Source: Methanofastidiosum sp. (GTDB taxonomy: Archaea > Methanobacteriota_B > Thermococci > Methanofastidiosales > Methanofastidiosaceae). From it: 64,000 bases of DNA. Location: assembly GCA_035362715.1 (NCBI GenBank), contig DAOSDU010000005.1:42838-106837 (forward strand). Direction: 5' to 3'. The position numbers and the translations under genes are program-made. This document shows, in pieces, positions 44,689 through 53,274 of this stretch. The notes below the pieces were generated by a model. The model was not told the DNA's origin and did not search any database. It was given only the letters and a program-made list of their open reading frames with translations. The first letter of the stretch is position 1, and every line of letters starts with the position of its first letter.

Positions 44689-45402
44689 ATGGCTGAATGT
44701 TTGTACATGGAAGATTCTTACTTAAAAGAATTTGATGCAAATGTAATCTCTGCTAAAGGGAAATACATAATATTAGACAAAACTTCATTTTATCCAAATA
44801 GTGGAGGGGTAGAATGGGACACTGGTAAAATCATAAGTAAAAAAAATGGAAAAGAGTACAAGGTTATCTATGTGGGTAAATTTGAAGGAGAGATAAGCCA
44901 TGAAACAGATGAAGAAGGGCTTATATTAGGAGATGAAGTGCATTGTACTATAGATTGGAACAGAAGATACCGATTAATGAGATATCATACAGCGGCCCAT
45001 CTTATCTCTGGTATATTTAATAGAAATTACAACTTATTAATAACTGGCAATCAATTAACATCCGAGAAAGGGAGAATTGATCTCAATATGGAAAAATTTG
45101 ATATGGAGTTTATCAAGAAAATAATTGATGAAGCAAATGAAATTATAAAGAAGGATCTACCTGTAGATATTTATTACAAAGATATTGAAGAGGCTAAAAA
45201 GGATACATCTCTATTCAAACTAGCTATGGATTTTCCTCATGAAGTTAAGAAATTAAGAATAGTAGATATAAAAGGATTTGATGCTCAAGCTGATGGCGGA
45301 TGCCATGTAAAAAGTTTGAAGGAAATCGGCAAGATTATATTCCTTGAAGCTGTCAATAAGGGAAAAAACAACAGAAGAATATACTTTGCTCTTGAAGACT
45401 AG
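44689..45402 (+). CDS. alaX: Alanyl-tRNA editing protein AlaX
   Basis: This 237-residue trans-editing protein hydrolyses Ser- or Gly-tRNA(Ala). FYPNSGGVEWDTG is the start of the editing domain and RYHTAAHLISG (His100, His104) the zinc site. The second metal block reads QADGGCHVKSLKEIG, so the usual Cys two residues before Gly-Thr-His is an Asp and the Thr is a Cys; zinc may be bound by Cys205/His206. Length fits the medium form with a glycine-rich N-terminal part. GGTG lies five bases before the ATG. Confidence 0.93.
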   Translation: MAECLYMEDSYLKEFDANVISAKGKYIILDKTSFYPNSGGVEWDTGKIISKKNGKEYKVIYVGKFEGEISHETDEEGLILGDEVHCTIDWNRRYRLMRYHTAAHLISGIFNRNYNLLITGNQLTSEKGRIDLNMEKFDMEFIKKIIDEANEIIKKDLPVDIYYKDIEEAKKDTSLFKLAMDFPHEVKKLRIVDIKGFDAQADGGCHVKSLKEIGKIIFLEAVNKGKNNRRIYFALED

Positions 45403-45438
45403 GAATAATTTAATAAGCAAATTATTTATCATCATTTC

Positions 45439-46323
45439 ATGAAAAAAAACTATTGGACCATTGTCATTTCTGCAATTTTTTTTGGTCTAATAATACCAGG
45501 AGGACAGTTTTTTTCAAATCTTGGTTTTTCTCTTTATGATATCTCAGTCTATCCTTTATTGTTCCTTTTTTTGTATACTCTACCCATAATTGCTATTAAA
45601 AAAACATTTCCCCTTAATCGAGATAATATTTTATTTTTTTTACTGTATGGGCTTATTGGTGCTTTATTGCAATTGACACAATATGGAGGGGTTATTTTTG
45701 GGACTCCTGTGGCTATTGTTGCCATATTACTTTACACTCAACCCATATGGACAACTTTTTTTGGGAGATTAATCCTTAATGAAAAAATAACTAAAATGAA
45801 ATTATTAGCAGTGACTGTTGCATTTCTTGGCGTCGTTTTTCTTCTTTCTCCTTGGAATATTAGTAATGTTGGTAGTACAAAAGGGTTGATTTCTTCTTTA
45901 CTAGCCGGAATATTCCTCTCTTTATGGGTCATCTTTGCTAGAAAGACAGGAGTTAATAAAGATTATTACATAAATACTTTATCAGCTTATTCTTTTATAT
46001 CGCTAATTTGGTTAATAGTTTTATTCCCCGTAATTAAAATTTTCTATAATAATGAATACCTAACAAGACTGTCTTATAATTTCCCAACTATTTATTGGGC
46101 GTATTTTGGTTTATTTTGTCTAATTGCTGTATTCGTGCCAAACTCCTTATTTTACAAAGCTATCGAAGAAGTAGAAGCATCTAAAGCCGGTATAATACTC
46201 CTTCTGGAGCCAGTTGTTGCATCTATCGTAGCCATGTTAGTATTTAGCCAGTATCTTAATTCAAGTATATTTGTAGGCGGCGGATTAATTCTTATATCAA
46301 ATTATTTGGCAATGAAAGAGTAA
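45439..46323 (+). CDS. EamA/DMT family transporter
   Basis: About ten helices over 294 residues in two EamA halves. QYGGVIFGTPVAIVAILLYTQPIWTTFFGRLILNEKIT marks the first half and ALYKAIEEVEASKAGIILLLEPV-like sequence (FYKAIEEVEASKAGIILLLEP) the second. The substrate is unknown. TTTAATA about 27 bases before the ATG, with no Shine-Dalgarno, suggests a leaderless message. Not obviously a paralogue of the EamA gene at 34840 beyond shared family features. Confidence 0.9.
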   Translation: MKKNYWTIVISAIFFGLIIPGGQFFSNLGFSLYDISVYPLLFLFLYTLPIIAIKKTFPLNRDNILFFLLYGLIGALLQLTQYGGVIFGTPVAIVAILLYTQPIWTTFFGRLILNEKITKMKLLAVTVAFLGVVFLLSPWNISNVGSTKGLISSLLAGIFLSLWVIFARKTGVNKDYYINTLSAYSFISLIWLIVLFPVIKIFYNNEYLTRLSYNFPTIYWAYFGLFCLIAVFVPNSLFYKAIEEVEASKAGIILLLEPVVASIVAMLVFSQYLNSSIFVGGGLILISNYLAMKE

Positions 46324-46340
46324 TAAAAGATTGCAATATA

Positions 46341-46348
46341 TTTATATA
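46341..46348 (+). promoter_or_regulatory. TATA box of the QueG-like gene
   Basis: TTTATATA is centred 25 bases before the ATG at 46370, with no Shine-Dalgarno before that ATG. This predicts a leaderless transcript starting at or next to the start codon. Confidence 0.6.
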
Positions 46349-46354
46349 ACGTAT

Positions 46355-46366
46355 AATAACGTTATT
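46355..46366 (+). promoter_or_regulatory. Perfect 12-bp palindrome between TATA box and start codon
   Basis: AATAACGTTATT is its own reverse complement and sits between the TATA box and the ATG at 46370. ATAACG also occurs ten bases earlier on the same face of the helix. The position suits a repressor operator. Confidence 0.45.
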
Positions 46367-46369
46367 CAT

Positions 46370-47098
46370 ATGAAAAAAAGTGAAACGTCTGAGGGAATTG
46401 ATTCTGATCTAACTTGCGAATTAATAGAGCAGGCATATAAACTTGGTGTCGACACATTTGGAATTGCAGATCTAGAGTTACTAAGAGAATATGACACCCA
46501 CCCCAAAAATCTACTAGAAAACTATTCCAGAGGTATTAGCATAGGATTAAAAGCTCCGGACGAAGTTATTGAAAAACTTCCAGAAAGTAGGCCAATCTAT
46601 GCAAAACATTATGTTATGATTAATGACAGATTAGATTTTATAGCTTACAGTCTTTCAAGATTTTTAGAATCCAAAAAATATAAAGCGCTCCCCATACCTG
46701 CATCAAAACCTCTCAAAGACTTGAAATGGAGGAGTTTTATATCCCACCGGGCTATTGCAAGAACTGCTGGCGTAGGCTGGATTGGAAAATCATTAAATTT
46801 AATAACCAAAGAATATGGCCCAAGAATCCGTTTTGCATCAATATTGACAGATGCCCCTCTTGAAATGGGGAAACCTTTAGAGAACAAATGTGGCGAATGT
46901 CAAAATTGCATTGATAGCTGCATTGTTGGAGCATTAAAAATTACTAGTTTCAAGGACTATCCCAAGAAAAGAGAAATTGCCCTTGACATAGATAAATGTG
47001 TTTCGAAACTTCAAGAATTTTCAAAAGATCCTGATTTAGATGTTATGGTTTGTGGCATATGTTTAAAGGTGTGCCCTTGGGGAAGAATTAATAAATAG
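46370..47098 (+). CDS. QueG-like 4Fe-4S protein (epoxyqueuosine-reductase-related)
   Basis: About 242 residues. The N-terminal domain (ELIEQAYKLGVDTFGIADL, later SHRAIARTAGVGWIGKSLNLIT) matches the cobalamin/substrate domain of QueG-type proteins. The C-terminal part carries CGECQNCIDSC and, later, CGICLKVCPWG, two [4Fe-4S] sets. Related archaeal proteins are probably reductases with other substrates, so queuosine work is not assumed. Start at 46370 fits the TATA box 25 bases upstream. Confidence 0.87.
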   Translation: MKKSETSEGIDSDLTCELIEQAYKLGVDTFGIADLELLREYDTHPKNLLENYSRGISIGLKAPDEVIEKLPESRPIYAKHYVMINDRLDFIAYSLSRFLESKKYKALPIPASKPLKDLKWRSFISHRAIARTAGVGWIGKSLNLITKEYGPRIRFASILTDAPLEMGKPLENKCGECQNCIDSCIVGALKITSFKDYPKKREIALDIDKCVSKLQEFSKDPDLDVMVCGICLKVCPWGRINK

Positions 47099-47194
47099 TT
47101 GGAGTTATATAAATAAATTGGCATGCAAAAAATCCTAATACAAAGTATTCTATAATGTTAAAATATTTATATATCTTAGGCAGGGAATACATAA

Positions 47195-48577
47195 ATGAAA
47201 GATGAAGAGAAATCTAAAGAACAATTGTTAGAAGATATCGCACAACTCAAAGAAGATTATCAATGCTACAAATTTCTTTTTGATAACGCCCCTCTGGGTT
47301 ATATCTCAATTGATAAACACGGGAGGATTATAAAAGCTAATAGAATCTGTCTTGAATACTTAAATTATTCTGAAGAAGAACTTATTGGAAATTATTTAAA
47401 TAAATTTATTAGCCCCGACTATCTTGATGATTTTACAAATTTTTTAGACAATTTCCTTGAAGAAGGTGTTGCAAAAAATGTAGAGTTTGAAATATTAAAG
47501 AAGTGTGACAAAAAAATTTTGTTTTCTATTAATGGCAAAATTGCCTATGATAGTAAAGGGCATTGCATAAAGGGCCATTTAATTTTAAATAATATTAAGG
47601 AAAAAAGAACAGTACTAGAAGCAATAACTGCAGGTAGGCAAAGATTGTATTCTCTATTGGAAGAATTACCTGCATATGTATGTGTTTATGGCCCAGATCT
47701 TTCAATGAAATTCGTGAATAGATATCTAAGAGATAATTTTGATTTGGCTGATGGAAAAAGTTGTCATAAGATATTCCATGGTTTAGAAGATAGAAGCCAA
47801 GAGCCGTGTTCATCATGCCCTGTTTTAGGTGTGTTCTCAACTAATAAAATAAATATTAGTGAAAGAACTCAAATCAATGGAAAAACTTACCAAATTTACG
47901 ATTTTCCATTCAAAGATTATGATGGAACTATGCTTACTGTAGAAATGGGCATTGACATAACAGAAAGGAAAAAAATTCAAGAAGAACTTCAAACAAGAGA
48001 AAACACTCTAAATGGAATATTCGCAGCCGCCCCTATTGGTATTGGACTTATTAATGATAGAAAAATACAATGGTGTAATCCAAGAATGTGCGAAATGACT
48101 GGTTATTCTTATGAAGAGCTTAATAATAACGATACTAAATTATTATATGAACAAGAAAAAGAATATACTCATGTAGGCAGAGAACTAGAAATGAGCCACG
48201 AAGAAAATAAAATGGTAGATATAGAAACAAGATGGAAAAGAAAAAATGGAAGTGTTTTTGATTGCCATCTTAGAAGCAGTCCCCTGGATCCATCAAATCC
48301 TAAAAATGGAAACATTATCGCAATTATGGATATTACAGATAGAAAAAAAGCTCAGCTTCAACTTGAAGAAAATATACAATATATTGCCTTTTTAATTGAC
48401 AACATAAGGAATCCCTTATCTATTATAAGTGGCTACGCCGAACTTAAAATAGAAGATGAAAGAATGAATAAAAGAATACTAAATCAAGTAGACAAAATTG
48501 AAGATTTGATAGAGGGATTAGACAGGGGATGGATTGATTCAGAAGACACAAAAGATTTTTTAAGAAGTTTCATGTAA
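47195..48577 (+). CDS. Triple-PAS sensor ending in a histidine-less dimerisation module
   Basis: This 460-residue protein has a PAS domain (about 22-135), a Cys-rich PAS (140-265; CHKIFHG and PCSSCPV) and a third PAS (270-385). The last 70 residues match the end of the 16534-18474 sensor: IAFLIDNIRNPLSIISGY then LDRGWIDSEDTKDFLRS. The His of the kinase H box is Asn here and there is no ATPase domain, so it is not a kinase. It may signal by dimerising with or clamping another kinase. It is a lone gene, not in the operon. Confidence 0.85.
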   Translation: MKDEEKSKEQLLEDIAQLKEDYQCYKFLFDNAPLGYISIDKHGRIIKANRICLEYLNYSEEELIGNYLNKFISPDYLDDFTNFLDNFLEEGVAKNVEFEILKKCDKKILFSINGKIAYDSKGHCIKGHLILNNIKEKRTVLEAITAGRQRLYSLLEELPAYVCVYGPDLSMKFVNRYLRDNFDLADGKSCHKIFHGLEDRSQEPCSSCPVLGVFSTNKINISERTQINGKTYQIYDFPFKDYDGTMLTVEMGIDITERKKIQEELQTRENTLNGIFAAAPIGIGLINDRKIQWCNPRMCEMTGYSYEELNNNDTKLLYEQEKEYTHVGRELEMSHEENKMVDIETRWKRKNGSVFDCHLRSSPLDPSNPKNGNIIAIMDITDRKKAQLQLEENIQYIAFLIDNIRNPLSIISGYAELKIEDERMNKRILNQVDKIEDLIEGLDRGWIDSEDTKDFLRSFM

Positions 48578-48659
48578 TTCGTTTGGAAAATATAAATAGA
48601 AAATAATAAATGTCTTATTGTTGATATAAAAATTAGTATTATAATAAATAAAAGAAATG

Positions 48660-49205
48660 TTAATCCATCAAGAATATTGCAGCAGCTAAGACGGTTGTCC
48701 ATTTACCACATGCGTCGCCTTTAGTTGCAATGGCAATGCTTTCACTGTCAATTATTTTACCACTTGCTTTGTATATCTCGTTTCTTTCATCCCAAGCCGT
48801 ATCTGGATTAAAGTCTATACCCAAAGTCGTTGCTAGCATCGTAGCGGCAAGGTCTTCCGCATAATCTCCAGAAAACTTTTCATCTTGCCCAAACATGTGG
48901 ACTTCACTTAAATATCCATAAGTTCCTTTCTCTGCTGGCACAGCAAGACCTACTGCAGAGGATAATTGTCTATGAGGCTCATCTGTAGCATTTCTTGCCA
49001 TTACACAATAAGTGATTTGTCCAGCTTTCAAGCATTTAAGTCCTTCCTCTCTCGGTATAATCTCACAATGAGGGGGAAGAATACTTGATACATAAACAAG
49101 ATTGCATTTTTCTATTCCGGCTTCTCTTAGTGCAAGCTCAAAAGACTGAAGTTGGTCTTTGTGAACTCCTTTTCCTTTAACAAAGAACACTCTTTTAGGC
49201 ACCAT
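48660..49205 (-). CDS. pdaD: Pyruvoyl-dependent arginine decarboxylase
   Basis: The 181-residue proenzyme self-cleaves between Ser40 and Ser41 in VYVSSILPP to make the pyruvoyl cofactor on the alpha subunit, then converts arginine to agmatine for archaeal polyamine synthesis. Active-site blocks CVMARNATDEPHRQLSSAVGLA and YGYLSEVH are present. It is about the expected length (M. jannaschii type). GGTG is not evident before the ATG. The 275-base gap upstream holds only AT-rich sequence. Confidence 0.95.
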   Translation of the reverse strand: MVPKRVFFVKGKGVHKDQLQSFELALREAGIEKCNLVYVSSILPPHCEIIPREEGLKCLKAGQITYCVMARNATDEPHRQLSSAVGLAVPAEKGTYGYLSEVHMFGQDEKFSGDYAEDLAATMLATTLGIDFNPDTAWDERNEIYKASGKIIDSESIAIATKGDACGKWTTVLAAAIFLMD

Positions 49206-49480
49206 GATTCAAAACTATAATATGGGTATTTAAGCGTTTTGTGCCGTAATTATTAGACAAATACACCTTTAATCCTTTAATAGAAAGTATTAATCAAATT
49301 GATTACTAATAACTTAATTAAAAAAAGATAAAACATTAATTATAACTTTAAATCAGAAATAGAGTTATTTTATAACTTAGAATCTAATTATAATTCATTA
49401 TTAATCTTTTTAAGGGTAAATAAATTAGATTTATTTTAATATTCTAAAACCTTATAAATATTAATTAATGACAAGGTAAT

Positions 49481-50152
49481 ATGTTCCCTATTGCAGACGA
49501 AAATTTTTCGGTGGAAAGACCTTATATCACATATGGATTGATAATCTCAAATATTGTCTTATATGCAATTAATTTTCTTACTGGAGACTCATTAAACAAC
49601 ATATTTGCTTTTGTTCCAAAAAATTTTCTTTTAGGTATAGAACCTTGGACAATTATTACTCATCAGTTTATGCATGGCGGGTGGGGCCATCTTTTAGGAA
49701 ATATGTGGTTTCTTATAATATTTGGCGATAATATTGAAGCAACTATTGGAAAGGCAAAATACCTTATCTTTTATCTACTCTGTGGGATTATCGCTGCCTT
49801 TTCACATATGGCATTTAATATTGATTCAATTATCCCAACGGTAGGTGCATCCGGGGCGATATCGGGGGTTCTAGGCGCATATATAATTCTTTACCCAAAA
49901 AATAAAATTAGCACAATAATACCTTTTGGATTTATTAGAATATATAAAGTTGAGGCCCTTTATTACCTTGTGATATGGTTTGTTCTACAGTTATTATTCA
50001 ATTTTACTGATCCATATGGAGGAGTTGCTTATATGGCGCATCTTGGTGGATTTGTTGGGGGCGCTATTTTAATAATACTATTTGGTGGAAGAAAGAAAAG
50101 AGCTCAAAACGATTCCCTGTATACATGGGAGAATCGTTATGATAAAGCTTAA
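49481..50152 (+). CDS. Rhomboid-family intramembrane serine protease
   Basis: The 223-residue protein has six helices. HGGWGHLLGNMWFL is the helix-2 motif, GASGAISGVLGAY carries the nucleophile Ser124, and MAHLGGFVGG the catalytic His187. It cleaves transmembrane segments of substrate proteins in the bilayer. The N-terminus PIADENFSVERPYITYGLI is typical of the archaeal/bacterial type. No linked substrate is visible. Confidence 0.94.
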   Translation: MFPIADENFSVERPYITYGLIISNIVLYAINFLTGDSLNNIFAFVPKNFLLGIEPWTIITHQFMHGGWGHLLGNMWFLIIFGDNIEATIGKAKYLIFYLLCGIIAAFSHMAFNIDSIIPTVGASGAISGVLGAYIILYPKNKISTIIPFGFIRIYKVEALYYLVIWFVLQLLFNFTDPYGGVAYMAHLGGFVGGAILIILFGGRKKRAQNDSLYTWENRYDKA

Positions 50153-50376
50153 AGATACTATTCATGAGGAAGAATCCTTTGAATCTCTTATACAAAAGAA
50201 GATCAGTACGGAGTTTTTATTCTTCTATAGTCTCATTGATATATGTTGCAATTGAAAAGAATCTTGCGGAACTAAAAGCTGGAATATTACGATAAGATAT
50301 GGTTAAAGCTATAAGTCAATCGGAGTATAATGCCTATTAATGTGTGCACATTGAATGTGAAGAAAAAGAATAAAAA
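50153..50376. other. Intergenic region with short unsupported frames
   Basis: No full gene is seen. A 43-codon plus-strand frame starting at 50163 begins MRKNPLNLLYKRRSVRSFYSS, which faintly recalls the start of a nitroreductase, but it stops early. A second frame overlapping it from 50139 has GGGAG seven bases before its ATG. Either could be the debris of a decayed gene. Confidence 0.3.
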
Positions 50377-51183
50377 TTAAGATTTTTGTTTTTTCATAAA
50401 GGTATCCATTCCAACTTCTACAATTATTGCCAAGACTATCAGTATTGCAGATACTGCAGCTGTCAATGCTATATCATTTTGGATTCCAGAGGAGATATCA
50501 GTTCTCTTAATGTAAATTCCTAATAATGCCCAGACTACAACAAGGCTATAAGCCACATCCTTTCTTGTGATAATCATCAAAAGCGTGATAATTAGGGCAA
50601 CAATAATTACAATCATTGTCCAAATTACTTGACTGACCCCAAATCCATCCCAGTTAATTGATACTAGGAGAGCTGTAACATTTGCAATTGTTGCAACTGT
50701 GATCCATCCCAAATAAACACTGAATGGCATCTGGACAAAAAATCTTTCTTTTTTTGCTAGTATTGTTTTCCCAATATCTAATCTCAAAAATATTGTAAGA
50801 AGTGATAAGAAAAGCACCATCATAAGTATTAAGGACAGCGCCACTTTTTCGTAATGCCAAGCAAAAATCCACAAGATATTGGCAATACTTGCTAGGATAA
50901 AATAATACGATATTTTATCTAAGAATGGCATAGAAATTTTTTCTTTTTTAAATAAATCTCTTGCCTGATAAAATCCGAAAAATATTAAAAGGAGGTATAT
51001 AAGCCCCCATACTGCAAAGGTAAGCCCCGCAGGTACGAAGAGATTTGGATAAGAATCAGAAAGCTCCCCAGTATACTTTCCATTCAAGGGAAGGGCATTT
51101 GCAAGAAAGTTAACAAAAATAGTTGCAAAAACTGCCAATAGATTAAAAATTTGTAATAATGATTTTTTATTTGGATTCATCAT
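50377..51183 (-). CDS. TspO/MBR-like tryptophan-rich membrane protein
   Basis: The protein has about seven or eight helices over 268 residues. LFVPAGLTFAVWGLIYLLL and the Trp-rich WIFAWHYEK and VYLGWITVATIANV segments match tryptophan-rich sensory proteins, here in the longer form (bacterial TspO is about 160 residues). TspO relatives bind porphyrins and sterol-like ligands. I chose the Met at 51183; a longer frame from 51204 adds an unsupported MCIILNN. Confidence 0.8.
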   Translation of the reverse strand: MMNPNKKSLLQIFNLLAVFATIFVNFLANALPLNGKYTGELSDSYPNLFVPAGLTFAVWGLIYLLLIFFGFYQARDLFKKEKISMPFLDKISYYFILASIANILWIFAWHYEKVALSLILMMVLFLSLLTIFLRLDIGKTILAKKERFFVQMPFSVYLGWITVATIANVTALLVSINWDGFGVSQVIWTMIVIIVALIITLLMIITRKDVAYSLVVVWALLGIYIKRTDISSGIQNDIALTAAVSAILIVLAIIVEVGMDTFMKKQKS

Positions 51184-51229
51184 GTTATTAAGTATAATGC
51201 ACAAGATTTAAGGTTTTCTAAGAAGTGAA

Positions 51230-51883
51230 TTAATCAAAAAATGAGTTGTTTAGATCTGCATCATTACTGTAGCCCCTACTCTCCCAGTATCCTCTAAAAT
51301 CCTGATTATCAGATATTTCAATTTTTGTAATCCATTTTGCCCACTTGTATCCCCATTTATCTTCGGCAACTAAAATGAATGGATAACCTATATCGGGGGT
51401 GAGCGTTACGCCATTTATTTTATACCCGATGATTATGTCTTTATTAATTATATAATCCAATGGAAGTGAAGTTGAATAACCATCATATGCATAAAATATT
51501 ACGGTTTTTGCTTTTGGGTCTAGACTGACTTCATCAAAAATATCTTTTAGTAATATTCCTTCCCAAAGATTTATTGATTTCCAGCCTTCAACACAATTTA
51601 TTTGGACAACTTTCTGATACTTTTGATGAGTATTTATGACTTGATCATATGTGTAAATTCTTTGTTCTTTAACTAATCCAGATATTTCCAATCTATAAGT
51701 GGATATATCTATCTTCTGTGGCCCTTTAATGGAAACATCTCTAACTTCTATAAATGAAGAAAGATTTTCTCCGTTGTATTCTCTAATCTCAACAGACTTC
51801 AACTCCTTAATATTCTCTTGAGATGCACATCCAGATGCCAATATTGCGGCACAAAAAGTAATTACTAGAATTATTTTATTCAA
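51230..51883 (-). CDS. Molybdopterin-dependent oxidoreductase-type lipoprotein
   Basis: A signal peptide with lipobox LASGC (Cys19) is followed by a sulphite-oxidase-like molybdopterin-binding domain. NCVEGWKSINLWEGILL carries the conserved Mo-ligand Cys97 and the WxG region; GYPFILVAEDKWGYKWAKWI is the late family motif. It should act outside the membrane as an oxidoreductase, although it lacks a dimerisation domain and a haem domain. No molybdopterin synthesis genes are in the window. Confidence 0.88.
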   Translation of the reverse strand: MNKIILVITFCAAILASGCASQENIKELKSVEIREYNGENLSSFIEVRDVSIKGPQKIDISTYRLEISGLVKEQRIYTYDQVINTHQKYQKVVQINCVEGWKSINLWEGILLKDIFDEVSLDPKAKTVIFYAYDGYSTSLPLDYIINKDIIIGYKINGVTLTPDIGYPFILVAEDKWGYKWAKWITKIEISDNQDFRGYWESRGYSNDADLNNSFFD

Positions 51884-52077
51884 ACTATCCCCTTATACCG
51901 CTATATTGTTATATTTTTATTTATAAAACAGTATTTCGTATAAAATAAAACATTTAGAAGATATATTCGTAGAATTTATTTCAAATACCTATCTTTTTTT
52001 ATTTTTTATATTCAAAATGTCAGTAAATTAACATTAATCTTATATATCTTTCATTATACTTAATTAAAGGGGATTTA

Positions 52078-53265
52078 ATGAATATTATGGATGGTGGTAT
52101 CACAAAGGTAAAAGGAATAAAGGGCCAAGGTGTTCATGCCGGCTTTAAAAAAGAAAAACTAGATTTCACGATTATTTATTCTGAAAAATTGTGTAATGCT
52201 GCAGGTGTATTTACTAAAAATAAAGCAGCGGCCGCCCCTGTTATGGTGGATCGTGAGTTTCTTTCTGATGGAAAGGCACAAGCAATCGTATGCAACAGCG
52301 GGTTTGCAAATGCCTGCACAGGAGATGAAGGAATAAAAGACGCTTTGTTTACGGCAGAGTATGCAAGTAAAAAATTAGGAATAAAAAATGAAAACTGTCT
52401 TGTATTTTCTACAGGTATAATAGGAGTGCCCATACCAATGGACGTAATGAAAAGTGCAATTGAAAAAACTGTACCGATGCTTGAGAGTTCTCCTTGTGCT
52501 TCAGAGAATATAGCAACAGCTATTTTAACAACTGACCTTGTTAAAAAAGAGATAACAATCGAAAATGACGGGTATATAATATCTGGAATTACAAAAGGAA
52601 GTGGGATGATACATCCAAATATGGCAACTATGTTATGTTTTATTTTTACAGATGCCAATGTTCCTTCAGATATTCTAAAAGAATCACTTTTATCCTCAGT
52701 AAACAAATCATTTAATCGCATTTCTGTTGATGGTGACACTAGCACAAATGATTCATTGATTATAATGGCCAATGGTCTTTCAAACGTAAATATTGATTCA
52801 AAAGAAAAAATTGACAGTTTTAAAAAATCTTTGGACTATGTCTGCATAGAGTTAGCTAAGAAGATTGCAAGAGATGGAGAAGGGGCGACAAAGCTAGTAG
52901 AATGTGAATGCATTGGTGCCAAAAGTCAAGAAGATGCAGATATAGCATCGAAAGCAGTTATTTCCTCAAGCCTAGTCAAATCCGCTATTTTTGGAGAAGA
53001 TCCAAATTGGGGCAGAATTGTAGCGGCCGTGGGGTACTCAGGAGCTGAAATGGACCTAACTCAATTAGACGTATGGATCGGAGATTTATTGATTGTAAAA
53101 AATGGAAAGGCAGCAGGTGTTCCCAAAAGTGAATCGAGAAAAGCACTACAAAAGGCTTTTGTTAAAATAGTAATAAATATGAACTTAGGGGATTATTCCT
53201 CCAAATCTTGGGGCTGCGATCTATCATATGACTATGTTAAAATTAATGCGGAATACCATACTTAA
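52078..53265 (+). CDS. argJ: Bifunctional ornithine acetyltransferase / glutamate N-acetyltransferase
   Basis: The 395-residue enzyme transfers acetyl from N-acetylornithine to glutamate, closing the cyclic arginine pathway. It self-cleaves before Thr184 in KGSGMIHPNMATML. Early blocks GVFTKNKAAAAPV and ICNSGFANACTG-like (VCNSGFANACTG) and late FGEDPNWGRIVAAVGYSG are diagnostic. GGGG precedes the ATG. argD begins nine bases later, so the pair form an arginine operon. The other arg genes are not in the window. Confidence 0.96.
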   Translation: MNIMDGGITKVKGIKGQGVHAGFKKEKLDFTIIYSEKLCNAAGVFTKNKAAAAPVMVDREFLSDGKAQAIVCNSGFANACTGDEGIKDALFTAEYASKKLGIKNENCLVFSTGIIGVPIPMDVMKSAIEKTVPMLESSPCASENIATAILTTDLVKKEITIENDGYIISGITKGSGMIHPNMATMLCFIFTDANVPSDILKESLLSSVNKSFNRISVDGDTSTNDSLIIMANGLSNVNIDSKEKIDSFKKSLDYVCIELAKKIARDGEGATKLVECECIGAKSQEDADIASKAVISSSLVKSAIFGEDPNWGRIVAAVGYSGAEMDLTQLDVWIGDLLIVKNGKAAGVPKSESRKALQKAFVKIVINMNLGDYSSKSWGCDLSYDYVKINAEYHT

Positions 53266-53274
53266 GGTGAGATT

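Noticed and set aside
50163..50294. Short frame beginning like a nitroreductase (NLLYKRRSVRSF)
   Set aside because: The resemblance is limited to about 12 residues and the frame soon stops; too little to call a pseudogene of that family.
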